From Hawksworthiomyces lignivorus (Eukaryota; Ascomycota; Sordariomycetes; Ophiostomatales; Ophiostomataceae): a stretch of 64,000 nucleotides of DNA. Made by a program: the position numbers and the translations under genes. Location of the stretch: NCBI GenBank assembly GCA_002917075.1, contig NTMA01000011.1, positions 124,001-188,000 of the forward strand, given 5' to 3'. Each line of letters opens with the position of its first letter. Position 1 is the stretch's first letter. A model generated the notes under the pieces. It did not search any database. It saw nothing but the letters and a program-made list of their open reading frames with translations, and was not told the origin of the DNA. Positions 43,540 through 53,892 of this stretch are shown here, piece after piece.

Positions 43540-44778
43540 ATGTCCACTACAGAACCAGCGACGACAGCAACTACGGTGGCTCCGACTGCGCCAGCGGCGG
43601 CAGCTGCTCCGTCAGCGATGACAACTGACGATATGACGCTAGAAAATACCTCGGTAGACGAGCCGACGACAGCAAGGACAGAGGAAAAAGTGCCTGCATC
43701 TCCTTGCGTGTGCCCCAAGTGCGGCGAGGAGGTCCACCTCTCGGGACAGCCGGCGATGAGCAGCGATGCGGCGGCGCTGCTGCGCCAAGCCCAGCAGCAG
43801 GTGCGGGATCTCGAGGCCCAGGTCGCGCTCCTGGACCAGAAGGCCGCGGCCGCGATCGACCGCTGGGCCGACTACGAAGACGAGCTGGCGCGGCTGCGGC
43901 GGCAGCTGAACGGCGGTGGCGCGAAGCAGGGGACGAGAGGATCTATACCGCCAACGATCGCGGCGCCGCCGCCGCCGCCGCCGCCGCCGAAGCCGCAGCA
44001 GCAGCGCCAGGGGCCGCCGACTGCGCCGCTGACGCCGGCCTCGCCCACGCGCACCTCGTTTCTGCCGGTCGGTGCCGCCAATCGCCTGTCGGCGCTTCTG
44101 TCGCCGCGGTCGGCCAAGTCGACGCCCAATCTAAAGGCGGCGGCGGCAGCAGCTCCGCCGCTGCCACCGCTGCCGCCTCTGCCCATACCGACCCCGCCGC
44201 CGTCGGCTACCAACCCCTACATGCAGCACCATCACTCGTCGACGGCGTCGTTCTCGTCGTCCGCGGCCACCTCGCCGCCGCCGCCGCGGACGCCCCAGAA
44301 CGGCTCGTCCTTTGCCTTTTGGGGGAGCGGCGGTGGCGCGGCCAAGGCCCCGCAGCAGCAGCTGCAGCAGCTTCAGCACGACGACGACGAGGCCCTGCCG
44401 TCCACAAAGGACCTCCTCGAGGCGCTCACGCGCGAGCAGACCCTGCGGCGCGCGGCTGAGGGCCGCCTGCAGGACACAAGCCGCGAGGTGGAGGAGCTGA
44501 GCGTGTCGCTGTTTGAGCAGGCCAACGAGATGGTGGCCGAGGAGCGCCGGGCGCGTGCGCGGCTGGAGCAGCGTGTGGCCGTCTTGGAGCAGCGCGACAC
44601 CGACAAGAAGCGGCGCCTGGAGCGGCTCGAGCAGGCCATGGACCGCATCGAGCGGCTCCGTGCCCTGCTGGGTGTGTCGGCGGAGCCGGCGGTGGCAGCA
44701 GCGCCGTCGACTCCTCGAGCAAAAGCGGCAGCAAGAGCCGGAGCAAGAGCAGGCGACGAAGCAGAAGCGAGTCAGTAG
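43540..44778 (+). CDS. Sec2-type Rab GTPase exchange factor
   Basis: Single exon, 412 residues from the ATG at 43540; the frame is open further up, but that part looks like leader. Residues 75-125 form a first coiled coil. A Pro-rich, low-complexity middle (about 130-285) has proline and alanine runs. Residues about 287-377 match the Sec2 exchange domain, with EQTLRRAAEGRLQ, VEELSVSLFEQANEMVAEER and a heptad continuation. In yeast this parallel coiled coil activates Sec4 on secretory vesicles; in animals the counterpart is Rabin8. The exchange domain lies near the C-terminus here, while yeast Sec2 has it near the N-terminus followed by about 500 residues. C58-x2-C61 with C56 and H66 may form a small zinc site. 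Orthology to Sec2 itself is not proven. Confidence 0.82.
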   Translation: MSTTEPATTATTVAPTAPAAAAAPSAMTTDDMTLENTSVDEPTTARTEEKVPASPCVCPKCGEEVHLSGQPAMSSDAAALLRQAQQQVRDLEAQVALLDQKAAAAIDRWADYEDELARLRRQLNGGGAKQGTRGSIPPTIAAPPPPPPPPKPQQQRQGPPTAPLTPASPTRTSFLPVGAANRLSALLSPRSAKSTPNLKAAAAAAPPLPPLPPLPIPTPPPSATNPYMQHHHSSTASFSSSAATSPPPPRTPQNGSSFAFWGSGGGAAKAPQQQLQQLQHDDDEALPSTKDLLEALTREQTLRRAAEGRLQDTSREVEELSVSLFEQANEMVAEERRARARLEQRVAVLEQRDTDKKRRLERLEQAMDRIERLRALLGVSAEPAVAAAPSTPRAKAAARAGARAGDEAEASQ

Positions 44779-45339
44779 GCCTCGCCGGTTTCTGTGGCGG
44801 CGTAACCATGCATCGCTCGCGCCAACAGAAGACAATTCACCACTTTCTACACACAGTACCACCGCCACTACCATCATCTATTATCACACTTATTTTGATC
44901 TTTTACGGCGTATTAAGCACGATCCAGAGCGGCAACAGGCACAAGGTGGAAATGGACCAGGCAGGAAACATAAATGGCATAGGTTTGATATGAGGATCCG
45001 TCTTACATAGGGTTCACGGGAGGCCAACATATAGACACCCGGGGGCACCACTGGCAGGATTATACAGGCACTTGGCGTTACGAAACATGAATAGATTTTT
45101 TTTCTTTTTCAAAAAAAAAAAAAAAGCACGTGGAACAGCGAGGAATTAAGTTTTTAAATTGAACAATGCTTATGATAGTCTTTCTTTTTCTGATATAATG
45201 CCCTGTGCCACCTTTGCCTAGTCTTTATATAACCCCACAGCATGCATTCCCTAACCAACAGCAAACGCCGATATGCTTATGCAGACAATAACGAGGGAGG
45301 AAGAAATAATTAGGAGTGCAAGAAAAACCCGGCAATGTG
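44779..45339. other. Convergent 3' intergenic region
   Basis: Spacer between the Sec2-like gene (+) and pus4 (-). It contains A15 at 45111-45125 preceded by a T-rich run. No gene seen. Confidence 0.6.
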
Positions 45340-47170
45340 TTACAGCTTTGCGGTGGTCTTCTGTTCGCTGCCTTCTGGGGGGCCGTCGTCATCAAACCCG
45401 TTCCACTCCGACTCGGCGCCCACCGACTTTGCATCCTGTTCTTTTTGCTCTTCCTTCTCGCCAGGTGTCGGAAGCACATCCGAAGCTGCAGTGGAAGCGC
45501 TGTCATCAGCCTTTTCCGCTGGTTTTTCACCCGTCTCATCTGCCTTCGGTGACGCTGCAGCGCCATTGGTAGCGCTATCGACTGCTTTGTCGCCCTCTTC
45601 TGCAGCCTGGGCGACTTCCCCGTCTCTCCAGAGCTTCAGCAGGCGTTCCACCTTGGGCGCCCAGACCGACTCGCCCTTGGAGATATCGTCGTACTCCAGC
45701 ATGTTGCCTGAGCCCACGCGGAAGTCAGACTGCCTTGTCCGCGCCAGCGCGGCCATCATGGCGGCCGAACCCACCTTCTCGCCCAAGTCGTGGCAGAAGC
45801 TGCGCACATAGAAGCCCGAGCTGACTGTGAGGCGGATCTTAGCGGCCGGGGGTCCCTTGCCCTCCCACGGCGGCGGGGTGTTGGGTCCCGGCGTTGGCGG
45901 GATGAGATTTGAGCCGCGGCCTCCGGGTACTTGTTTCGGATTGCGCGCAGCACCCTTGTCGCGAGCGGCACCAGTGCTGGCTGAGGGTTCATTGTCGTCG
46001 TCGGCGTGGTTGTTGTCGTGGTAGGGAGACGACGGCAGCTCACCCAGCGCACCGGACATCATCAGCATCTGGTCATCGTGCCCGCCGCGTTTTTGCTGTC
46101 TCAGCCTGTCCTCGGCGAAGCTGTTGCCGACGACGCCGCCCCGGCGCTTCTTGGCAGGTCTGTCGAAGACGAGCTCGTCCTGCTTCTCCTCGGCCTTTCG
46201 CTTAAAGTCTTCGTGGGCGGCGAGGGCCTCAATGTCGCTCTTCTCTTCTTCAGCAGTCAGCTTCTTGCCGGCAGCCTGCTCCTTCTCCACGCGCCACACG
46301 CGCTCGGCAAGGCTCTGCTCGGCCATGCCCGCCTCCTCGGCCGGCCAACGGTGAGGGTGCTGCCCCGGCTCGTACCACTCCACCAGCTCCAGTTCAGACA
46401 CCTCTACCTCGCGCGTCTCGATCTCCCGCGGGATGGACAGGCCCTCGCGCGCGTACTCGTACAGCGGCCTGCCATTCATCTTCAGCGCCGAGTAGAGCGG
46501 CGGCATCTGGCGGTATACGCCCCGAAAGTCGTCCAGAGCCTCCTCCACCTTCTCCCGCGTCAGCTCTTCGTACGGCCGCTTCTTCAGGATGCGCCCCACG
46601 CGGTCGTAAGTGTCTGTACTGGCGCCGAACAGTACCACCGTCTCGTACGTCTTTGTGCAAGTGAGGAACTTGTTCAGCTCCTTGGTGCCGCGGCCGACGC
46701 CGAGGATGAGCACACCCGTCGCCAAGGGGTCCAGCGTGCCGCCATGGCCCATCTTGACACGCATGTCTCTCTTGGCCCTGCTCCGTCGGCGGTGGGCGGT
46801 ATTCGACTCGCGCGACCGCGCCTCCACCTCACGCTCAATGAGTGGGCGGAAAAATGAGGAAGGGTTGAAATAGGTCTGGCAGTCGCGGATGACCTGGGCC
46901 GAACTCATGCCCATTGGCTTATTTATTGCTATCCACAGCGACTTCAGTTAATACTTTGTTTCACAACTTGATTGTCCTGCCAGTAGTGATACCATTGTGC
47001 CATTGGCTGATTTGGAAGTTTGCAGGAAGAGAGCAATCCAATGCGCCGCATGGAGGTAAAGTTGAAACAGAAAACAAGATAAAAAAGATTGGGAGCACAG
47101 AATATGACCAGGGCATCAAGGGAGGTACAAACATACCGAACACGCCTTCGAGGACGGAATCTCGCGCCAT
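45340..47170 (-). CDS. pus4: tRNA pseudouridine-55 synthase (TruB/Pus4)
   Basis: Exon 1 is 47137-47170 (34 bases) and exon 2 is 45340-46928, giving 540 residues. The join reads LEGVFAINKPMGMSSAQV, the standard TruB N-terminus, so the 208-base intron is well supported (GTATGT donor, GATAG acceptor). The catalytic aspartate is residue 78 in GHGGTLDPLATGVL. KTYETVVLFG and RGVYRQMPPLYSALKMNGRPLYEYAR follow, and the closing family motif is VSSGFYVRSFCHDLG. Pus4 converts U55 of the T loop in nuclear and mitochondrial tRNAs. Filamentous-fungus-like insertions separate the domain between about 215 and 375 (Lys/Glu-rich, then Asn/Pro/Gly). The last 80 residues are acidic, Ala/Ser-rich and disordered. 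Confidence 0.94.
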
Positions 47171-47995
47171 CTTGAGGACGTTACCCGGGCGCATTCGCAG
47201 AGAACGCGAAAGAAGCGAAGTTGGAGGGGGAGCCAGGCTGAGAAGAGAAGCAAACAGAAGAGGAAAACAGAAGAGAAGAGAGAGGAGGGGGGAGAGAAGA
47301 ACCGCTCAGAAACGGAAAATCAAAAGAAAAAAAAAAAAAAAAAAAAAAAGGACGAACGAAGGGGGCAGAAGGAAATGAGGGAAGGAGGGAAGGAGAGAGA
47401 AAAATCTATGAAGGGGATCTTGGGAGAAAAGAAAAGAGAAGGGGCGCATATGCTGGCTGGCTCCTTCCTACGCTGGGAGAATTTTATTATTTTGCAGGAC
47501 TTATTTCTTACTTTTTTTTTTTTCAACCCATCGCCGCTTCCGTCCCCATCGCACTTTCAGTGCAGCGCGACTACGTCGTAATACCACTTGTACAGATAAC
47601 GATTAGTGTGGTCCTTGTCGATCGCTCTTCCCATGTTAAAGTAAGAATTTAATGACTGGCAGTATCTCTAAGGCGGTCAGCCAGACATTGCCCTGTAATA
47701 TTGCGGCGTCTTTACAGCGGAATCCACTCTTTTTGGTCGCCGCGGGGCATTAACTAGTGAATAGCACCAAATGTATTATATATAATAGCGCCTGCGGCTT
47801 TAGCCACTCTATACCAGTCAGTATATATGACATCCAACGCGGCTCCCGCGTGCTTTATTTCTCGAACTGCAGATTCATTCTTCTTCGCATTCAGAATTCA
47901 CTTGTAGCTCACAGAGCTACCGCTCTACAATATCACTATATAACTATATTTGAACTTCCGCTCCCACTTCCCCTCCTCTTGGATTCTTCTCGGAT
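47171..47995. other. Divergent promoter region of pus4 and the Raf2-like gene
   Basis: 825 bases between two divergent starts. It contains A23 at 47327-47349 within a purine-rich block, and a T-run near 47512-47523. Such dA:dT tracts exclude nucleosomes, which suits a shared promoter. No gene seen. Confidence 0.6.
47327..47349. repeat. Poly(A) tract, 23 bases
   Basis: Uninterrupted A run in the pus4/Raf2-like divergent promoter, about 160 bases upstream of the pus4 start codon on the opposite strand. Confidence 0.85.
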
Positions 47996-50449
47996 ATGGT
48001 CAGAAACCGCGGCTCTCAGCCTTTCCTTCCGGAGACGGCCGTTCTGAAGCCGTTCACCAAGAGCGTGAATAGTGATGACTGGCCAACTTTCATGCTAACT
48101 GACGCCGTGGTATATCGGCCGGATGGTGTCACCATGGCAAATGCGCTTCTGGTGAATGAGGAGGGCCCATATATTGTGCGGGGAACGCTAGAGGTTGACG
48201 AGAATGAAGACGTACAATATCGTCAGTAGTGTGGCCCTTCCTCGCAACTGCTCTCTCTCTCTGCTCCTCTCTTTCTCTCTGGATCTGATTTTCTGACACT
48301 AGCCTTCTTCTGTGACTCTAGTTGTGCGGCCAGATGTGCGCTCAGCTTCAATCCAGATCGACCGCAGCATGTTATACTCCATCGGCTACAAAGTCTTCCC
48401 ATCTGCCGTCATCTGGGTGTCTGGAGAGGCAGGCTGGTTTGAGATCAGCCCGCATCCGTCCTATGCACCCATATATAAGGACATGTGTGACATGTCTTTG
48501 CTCTACCACATGCTGATCGAGATCTACAAAGACGCGGCCGAGAAGGTCTCGCGGAGCGAACGGAAACACGTCTACCAGAGCCTGGATATTAAGACTATCC
48601 TTTTTGAGTACGCTGTCGCTATCGGGGACGGAATAACCTATGAGGAGGCAGTAGATAAATGTATCCACCTCGGCCCATCGCTGCTCGCCCACTTCTCTAT
48701 CGTCAAGGAGCTGCGGTGGAAGGAAACAAGCTTCTATAAGTGGCTGGTGCGAGAGATGAGAGTAAGCTGCAGCTGCTTCCTTGTTTTGACAAGAGAACCT
48801 CGTGCTAACTGTATTTCAGGACAGAGACCGAACTGACCGCCTGTCTAGCAGAGGTGTTTCTGTTTCAGAGCCTCTCAGTCAGTCATCTCCAGCTGCCGCT
48901 TCCATGTCCCAGCCATTACCGATCCGAGCATCTCCCAGAACTGGACTTGATTTCCTGCCACAGCCAACGATGAAGCAATCTCCAGCATCTATGTCTCCGC
49001 AAGCCACTTTCACGACACGGATCGGAGGCCCGCGCCTACCCACGGAAGCGAGCAGCATTGCCGGTGATTATGCCGCTCCTGCTACCACTAGCAATGCTCT
49101 GGAGCCTGTTTCTGAGAAGGAAAAGCAGAAAGTCTTTCAGACTTTCCTTGAAGTCATCCGGGAAATCGGCCATGAAATTGGAGACCCTGCAGACGTAAGC
49201 CAGTCTAAGGTACACGTCCATCTGCAAAGTAACTATAGGATAAAGTACTATGGCACTGGTAAGATCTTGTCGGCTTTCTTCCGTCATGAGCTGCAGAGAG
49301 CCCTCGGCGACGCCTGGCAGGCGAGCGGATACATGGCCTGGTTGCGCTCGACTGATGCGGAGACGCTGATTCTGCCGCCGCCTGACCAAATCCTACGAGA
49401 CGCGCCTGGTCACCTGCTCCGGCGTCAACCGCATATGTACCCTCGGTCCCGAGCTAACCACCTGCTTCCACGGCACTCGCCCGCGTCGTCTACGTCGTCA
49501 TCTTCTTTCTCTGCGCAGATTCCTGATCGCCAGCGACGCGGCGCTGGAAAAGCTCCGCTGCTAGTAGAGGGTGGCAGCCGAACATCAGGCAAACGGGCAG
49601 GTTTGCGGCTGCCGGCAATATCCCGAAAGCGGCGGCTAGAAGACGCCGACGACACTGACGGGAGTGGTGCGACCCTCAGCAGTAGCGTTGGTTTAAATGG
49701 TGTTAGCAGTGCCACCACTGCTGCATCCCCTCGGCGGCGCCGCGGTCGGCCACGAATGTTGACAAAGAGTACCCTTCAAGACGAAGACGTCGACGGTAGC
49801 GATGCCATGGCTCTCGACTCGGACGAGCCGCCACGATCCCAGATTAAGCAGGGCCCGGTACCTAACAACGACGACACCGACGTCGACATCGATGTCGATG
49901 CAGAGGACGCGAACAGCGAGCAGGATGATGAAACAGACGACGCCGATGATGAAGACCAGCAGGATGGCGCGACTTTCGTTCTGCATGCTCAGCCGCTGGT
50001 GCTGTCCACGCGGCCTACAGGGCCAAACCGGACCTGGAAGTGCCCCCAGCCGGGCTGCTCCTTCTTTGTGCGGGACGCCGCGCCCCTCTCCGAGGAGGAA
50101 GACAGCGACGACGACACGGAAGAGAAGATCGTCCAGGACGCCCAAGCGCGCATCTCCGAGCATCTCCGCAGCCACGAGGAGGAGATACTCAACCGGGTGG
50201 ACCTGGCCATCGTTGAAGGGTCGCGCGGGCACGTGTCTGTCGAGTACGTCCTTTGTTTCTTTTTCTACTAATATTACTATATTATGTGCTATCTTATGAG
50301 AATTCCTCTGTTAACACTGCTACAGTCATCTGTTGGCCAAAATCCGCGGCTTGGCAGAAAAAAACCAGAGGCAGCAGTCGTCCGCTTCCGCTCCAGCAGC
50401 GCACGGCATGACCGTGCCAAATCCGATTGTGCGGCAGTTTCTTGTTTAA
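47996..50449 (+). CDS. RFTS-domain protein, Raf2/DIM-7-like
   Basis: Exons are 47996-48221, 48322-48761, 48820-50243 and 50326-50449, giving 737 residues. Joins read DVQYLVRPDV, EMRDRDRTDR and HVSVDHLLAK, all in phase. Residues about 30-215 match the RFTS fold known from DNMT1 and from Raf2 of fission yeast: DAVVYRPDGVTMANALLV, IDRSMLYSIGYKVFPSAVIW and WFEISPHPSYAPIY. An AT-hook, RGRPR, lies at 530-534. An Asp/Glu tract follows near 565-605. A C2H2-like finger is formed by C630-x4-C635 and H670-x3-H674 with a 34-residue acidic loop. Raf2 in S. pombe and DIM-7 in Neurospora belong to the Cul4-Clr4/DIM-5 complex for H3K9 methylation; assignment here rests on the RFTS plus zinc finger layout and is inference. 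Probably nuclear. Confidence 0.83.
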
Positions 50450-51203
50450 ATTTAACTAAGAGTTCAAGAAGAGACTCCGGCGGTGGACTAGGAAATCAGG
50501 ATTGTTTTATCAGTAGAGGTTTCTGAAGAATTTCGGATAGTCGAATTTAATACCCGGTGTCTTGGCATAAAGTGCGAAACAGGATGGCAGTAAGCATATA
50601 CTCCATGAAGGGAAAGGCGATATGAATAGGGCATGAAAAAAGTGCAACTCACTGTAGTTATCCGCGTGGAACTTGTTTTTAGTTTATTTGGGACAGGCCT
50701 TACGAAATGAGAATTGAGAAAACGAATAAAATCAAGCCCAATCTTCGGCTCTTGTTTTGTGAGATTGATTTTTTTTTCTTTCCTTTTGGTCTTCGTCTGT
50801 TGCAATTGGAGATAATAGAGTCGCTCTACTCCTGAGGAGCGTCAGTTCCGACTTTTATGATGTAAGCTTCAAATACATCAAAGACAAACAGACGAGTGGA
50901 TTTTGGTTCTAAATATTTTATATTGTTTTATGCTTTTGGCTGTCCCTTTTCTAGGCTTTCTCGTTTTGCGACCCAATAATGAATTCGGAAAACAGTATCA
51001 CAAAACCGGTGTGTATGAGGTGAAGACGAAAACGCCAACAAACAAAAGCAACACCCATAGCAGCCGCCCTTGCGCCTAAGGGAATTTTTTTTATCCTTGC
51101 CTTTTTATGTTACAAATACCTGGCATTCTCACGAGTGTCGACAATCTCGCTTGTACGTATGGATACCCCGTCGCTATACTCCTCTACCTCATACCAATCA
51201 CTT
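50450..51203. other. Convergent 3' intergenic region, 0.75 kb
   Basis: Spacer between the Raf2-like gene (+) and mkt1 (-). AT-rich with T-runs. No gene supported. Confidence 0.6.
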
Positions 51204-53892
51204 TCACTTTCGCCTTTCTAGGTACTTCTTTGCCTTCTCCCAGTCAGCCTTGTCTTCGGCTTTCAGTTCACTGCTGCCAAGCGTCTGCACACCGGCATAC
51301 AGAGCGTCAACCAAGCCGAAGGCGACGTCGAAATCCTCAAACAGGTGCGTTGCATGCGGCACAAACTTCTTGGGGAACTCCGTCTTGCGGGTTTCCTTTG
51401 CCTCTGGGGTGTCGTCTAGTGCACTTTCGTCGAGGAAAGTCTTGACGGCTATGCCAAGAGCAGCATCGGGATACTCGGTGTACGGCAGACTATGTACGAT
51501 TAGCAAAATTCTCAAGCACAATAAAGAGGCGGAACCTTTATCAGGAAATACATACCGATGGCCAATGTCCCAGTAGTCGGACCGCTCTCGCTTTGCCTGG
51601 CCGCTCATAAACGAGTACGCGAGCAGGGCTTCAATCAGAGCCCGGTTTGCGTCTCCAACAGTCGTTGTGAGGGTGTGGAAAGCGAGCAGGTTCTTACTGA
51701 GGGGACCCGTATACCCGGAAGTGTCCTGTCTCAGCTGGAGCAGCGTTGCTACTCTGCTGATAAGGACCACGCAGTTTCTGTCTTCCTCGGAGCCATTGGT
51801 GGGAAAGCCTTGAAGCTCGGCGTGCTGGTTCCTGGAGTTGAGTAGTCCTAGCCGAATCAGCTCGAACGCAAGCAACGCCGCAGCATTGAGCGTAGTAAAT
51901 TCAGGATGTTTCTTCGCCACCGGCTCCAGGGCAGCTATCGTCTTAGCGAGAGCCACGCCCCAAGGCGTCAGCTCGAGAGTCTTCTCCGTAACGTAGCCCC
52001 GAAGCGTAAGGAGCTTCCAGAGAGTGAGCGACACGATGGCGTCTCCGGACTCGACACTCTTGATCTTGGGCGCTTTTAGGGTGCTGGCGACAAAATTTTT
52101 GTTGCTCAGTGCCGACAATTCGAATCCAAATGACCCTGACTCTGATTTGGGGAAATGCTCTTTGAGGGATTCTTGCGTCACATTCCACTTGTCAATCCGG
52201 AACGTCGGAAGGTTACCCTCGTTGCGGTGGTTGAGCTTGAGCGAAAATTTCTTGTCATACCACACCTTTAGGAGGATGTCCCGGTAATGGAGGCCTCGGT
52301 TGAAGCGGTTCATAATTAAGCCCAGAGCTGTCTCGTAGTATGGGACAAGCTGCTTGGTAACTAGATTGCGGTACTCCTCAGTCACAAAGCCATCCAAGGT
52401 GGGCAGGACATTGACCTGGCAGTAGGTGACCCAGCTCAACACCTGCGGTCCTATCAGCCCCGTGTTCAGGTAGTGGAGGAGCTCGGCAGGCACTTGGAAT
52501 CCGAGATACTCGTGGTTGTCGCTCGTGAGCTTGTCAAAGTCATTGACACGCACTTCACCCGACTCGGCGACATAGATAAAGTGGTTTACAAGCATGCGAG
52601 CCTTGCGAAACTTGTCCAGCCAATTGGGATCCTGAGCCTGCAGAATGTCGTTGAAGGATGCGCAGACAGTTGCAATGTTTTTCTCAGATGTCCGCAGCAT
52701 ATTTGATGCGTCTGTAATACTGGGCTGGCGAGGGTTGACTGTGGCGTCATGCAGAGGGGGAAAGGGAGGGAGAAAAGAAGTGCCCATCATGAGCAACGCA
52801 TCGATAAACATTGTCTCGCTGACGTTGAGGTTCTTGACAATCTGTCTCTTCGACATGGCCACAACACTCTTTGTCTCCCATTCTATGGACTTGATAATGC
52901 AGTCATGAATTGGATAAAGCAAGAGCTCTGAAAAACCCATGATTCCGCCACACTGATCCGAATCAGTCATGTCAAAGTAGGCAATCTTGCTGGACGTTAG
53001 CACATGAATAGAAGTCAAAGTATTTCCGAGATTGGGCTTTGTTAGAGGAGAGTCAAACCTGAGCTGAGGCCTTGTACGGTGCCACGAGGAAATGCAGCTT
53101 CCGCTGCTTAAGGAGGCGCTGAAGAAGAGGATAAAGGGTCTGGGGTCGGAATGTGGCTGCAGATGTAAGTCAGAAGAGTTGGAAACGTTCAAATCTCCAA
53201 AGAAGAGAATATGCGGAGGGGAAGGGTTAAGTGAGAAGTCGTGAACGTACTGCTCGAGCCAAATGCGGCCACTGCTTCATTGGCGCGGCCATTGAAGTAG
53301 AGATCCCAGGCGGCGTCGGTCTTTACGATATTACGGACGCCATTCGCAATGGTAACGTCATCTTGGCCAACGACGGGCTGGCCATCAAAAATGAAAAATG
53401 GCGTCACGTTGTGTGCCTTCCACTGGTCCAGCTCAGTGTCCATGTGCGAGTGAATGCCTGTGAGGCCCGCCAAGGCGGACATGAGGGGCTCGTGGGATGG
53501 CCCATTGTCTAGCATCTGCTGGATAAAGTATGTAGCATCTACGGCAATGGCGCTGTCTTCGATTGTGCCGACATCGAATATCCTAGAGTAGAGAAGACCG
53601 ATCATTAGCTGCTATCCGAACGAGGGGGGACGAGACAAGAGACGAGCTATGCATGTAAGGCAAAATCGCAAACTTACATGACCTGCTGGTCAACCCAAGG
53701 ATCTTGGGAGGAAGTGGCGCCTGTTAAAATGCTCGGTTAGCTACACTTTCCAGCCAAGAGAGATGTCACGCCTCAAGCAATGACGATGCTGATGACCCCC
53801 TTGAATCAAATGAACACAACTATAGCGTCCCAAGTAACAGTCCGGGCCACAACCATGTGGGGGCAAAGGGCTAAGGCAAACATACTCGGCAT
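51204..53892 (-). CDS. mkt1: Post-transcriptional regulator Mkt1
   Basis: Minus-strand exons are 53886-53892 (7 bases), 53678-53720 (43), 53251-53582, 53059-53156, 51556-52985 and 51204-51489, giving 731 residues. The N-terminus reads MPSATSSQDPWVDQQVM then IFDVGTIEDSAIAVDATYFI, as in Mkt1 of filamentous ascomycetes. The exon 4 to 5 join uses the acceptor ending CAAG and gives ASAQIAYFDMTDSDQCGGIMG. Residues 1-250 are a FEN1/XPG-like PIN fold (DATYFIQQ, FFIFDGQ). The rest holds the Mkt1 N- and C-terminal domains. In yeast, Mkt1 with Pbp1 binds mRNA 3' regions and supports translation of HO and mitochondrial proteins in P-body-like particles. Length is close to the usual 730-830. Confidence 0.92.

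Noticed and set aside
46006..46857. 283-residue open frame opposite pus4
   Set aside because: Antisense to TruB coding sequence; composition is Leu/Arg/His-rich with no motifs.
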